64,000 bases of DNA from Hyphomicrobiales bacterium. Its GTDB lineage: Bacteria; Pseudomonadota; Alphaproteobacteria; Rhizobiales; Rhizobiaceae. The stretch spans positions 62,001 to 126,000 of the forward strand of contig UCLB01000020.1 of assembly GCA_900473205.1 (NCBI GenBank). Reading direction: 5' to 3'. The translations under genes and the position numbers were made by a program. Shown here piece by piece: positions 63,913 to 64,000 of this stretch (position 1 is the first letter of the stretch; the number at the start of each line of letters is the position of its first letter). The notes beneath the pieces are model-generated. The model ran no database searches. It was not told where the DNA came from and saw nothing but the letters and a program-made list of their open reading frames with translations.

Positions 63913-63940
63913 GGCGTCCAGTCTTTTTGGACGCCCTTTT
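63913..63940 (+). terminator. Hairpin and T-rich run just before tpiA
   Basis: An 8-bp perfect stem GGCGTCCA/TGGACGCC (63913-63920, 63928-63935) with a 7-base loop is followed by CTTTTAG and ends 22 bases before the tpiA ATG. It could terminate the upstream hydrolase transcript 137 bases after its stop, or act as an attenuator in a tpiA leader. Confidence 0.6.
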
Positions 63941-63962
63941 AGTTAAGAGGAATGGATCGCTT

Positions 63963-64000
63963 ATGACCCCTGATGTTCGCCCGCTCGTCGCTGGAAACTG
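63963..64000 (+). CDS. tpiA: Triosephosphate isomerase (first 12 codons only)
   Basis: The last 38 bases read ATG then MTPDVRPLVAGN, running off the window with TG, the first two bases of a probable Trp codon. Triosephosphate isomerase has exactly this start pattern (RPLVAGNWKMNG), and rhizobial TpiA begins MTPDVRPLVAGNW. AAGAGG lies upstream (63945-63950). The rest of the gene lies outside the window. Confidence 0.85.
   Translation, partial: MTPDVRPLVAGN

Overview
The window reads as conserved core chromosome of an Agrobacterium/Rhizobium-group alphaproteobacterium (Rhizobiaceae). This rests on gene content and order: a pdhA-pdhB-pdhC-lpdA-lipA block whose E1-beta carries its own lipoyl domain, the nifR3(dusB)-ntrB-ntrC-ntrY-ntrX-trkA-hfq-hflX run, a fused ispDF, a giant apolipoprotein-like growth-pole protein, RNase E with an acidic insertion in its S1 domain and a GWW C-terminus, and a DksA without the zinc-finger cysteines. 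I see no transposase, integrase, prophage, CRISPR array or tRNA/rRNA gene. The window opens one codon inside pdhA and closes 38 bases into tpiA.

Layout. 1-7664: pyruvate dehydrogenase complex and lipoate synthase, with an SGNH hydrolase and two small membrane stress proteins in between. 7665-11016: a paired palindromic repeat, an EamA exporter with an AraC-type regulator, a small Rhizobiaceae-type protein, a P-loop kinase-like protein and RatA/COQ10. 11004-12691 (minus): pncC and ispDF. 12943-23715: nitrogen regulation (dusB, two two-component systems NtrBC and NtrYX), potassium uptake (trkA), the RNA chaperone hfq and ribosome GTPase hflX. 23884-26537: a membrane diguanylate cyclase, mazG and a deaminase. 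26765-31693: siroheme and sulfite-reduction operon (cysG, DUF2849, cysI, DUF934) followed by fpr. 31747-34141: MFS transporter, small periplasmic protein, PACE exporter. 34316-41158 (minus): the 2280-residue growth pole ring protein. 41638-45849: Hpt protein, 2Fe-2S ferredoxin, DUF922 protease-like protein, folP-folB-folK and a second small periplasmic protein. 45979-49137 (minus): YcjF/YcjX pair and SixA. 49406-51070: dksA, Nudix hydrolase and a mobile-type intergenic repeat. 51071-62721: rne, amiC, mrcA, prfB with a programmed +1 frameshift, isochorismatase-like protein and parE. 62895-64000: secreted alpha/beta hydrolase and the start of tpiA.

Functional links. LipA makes the lipoyl groups that PdhB and PdhC carry. 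CysG supplies siroheme to CysI, and Fpr is a plausible electron donor; cysG and fpr share a 12-base upstream motif. The growth-pole protein, the amidase and PBP1a all serve polar cell-wall growth and septation. Most of the unusual structure lies in the 25-copy, 22-residue repeat array of the growth-pole gene, the prfB recoding site, two families of intergenic palindromic repeats, a pair of related periplasmic proteins that I cannot assign a function, and several terminators that overlap coding ends. I found no clearly new multi-gene system. The best candidates for under-described biology are the paralogous periplasmic proteins, the cysG/fpr motif, and a possible minus-strand transcript ending near 42487.
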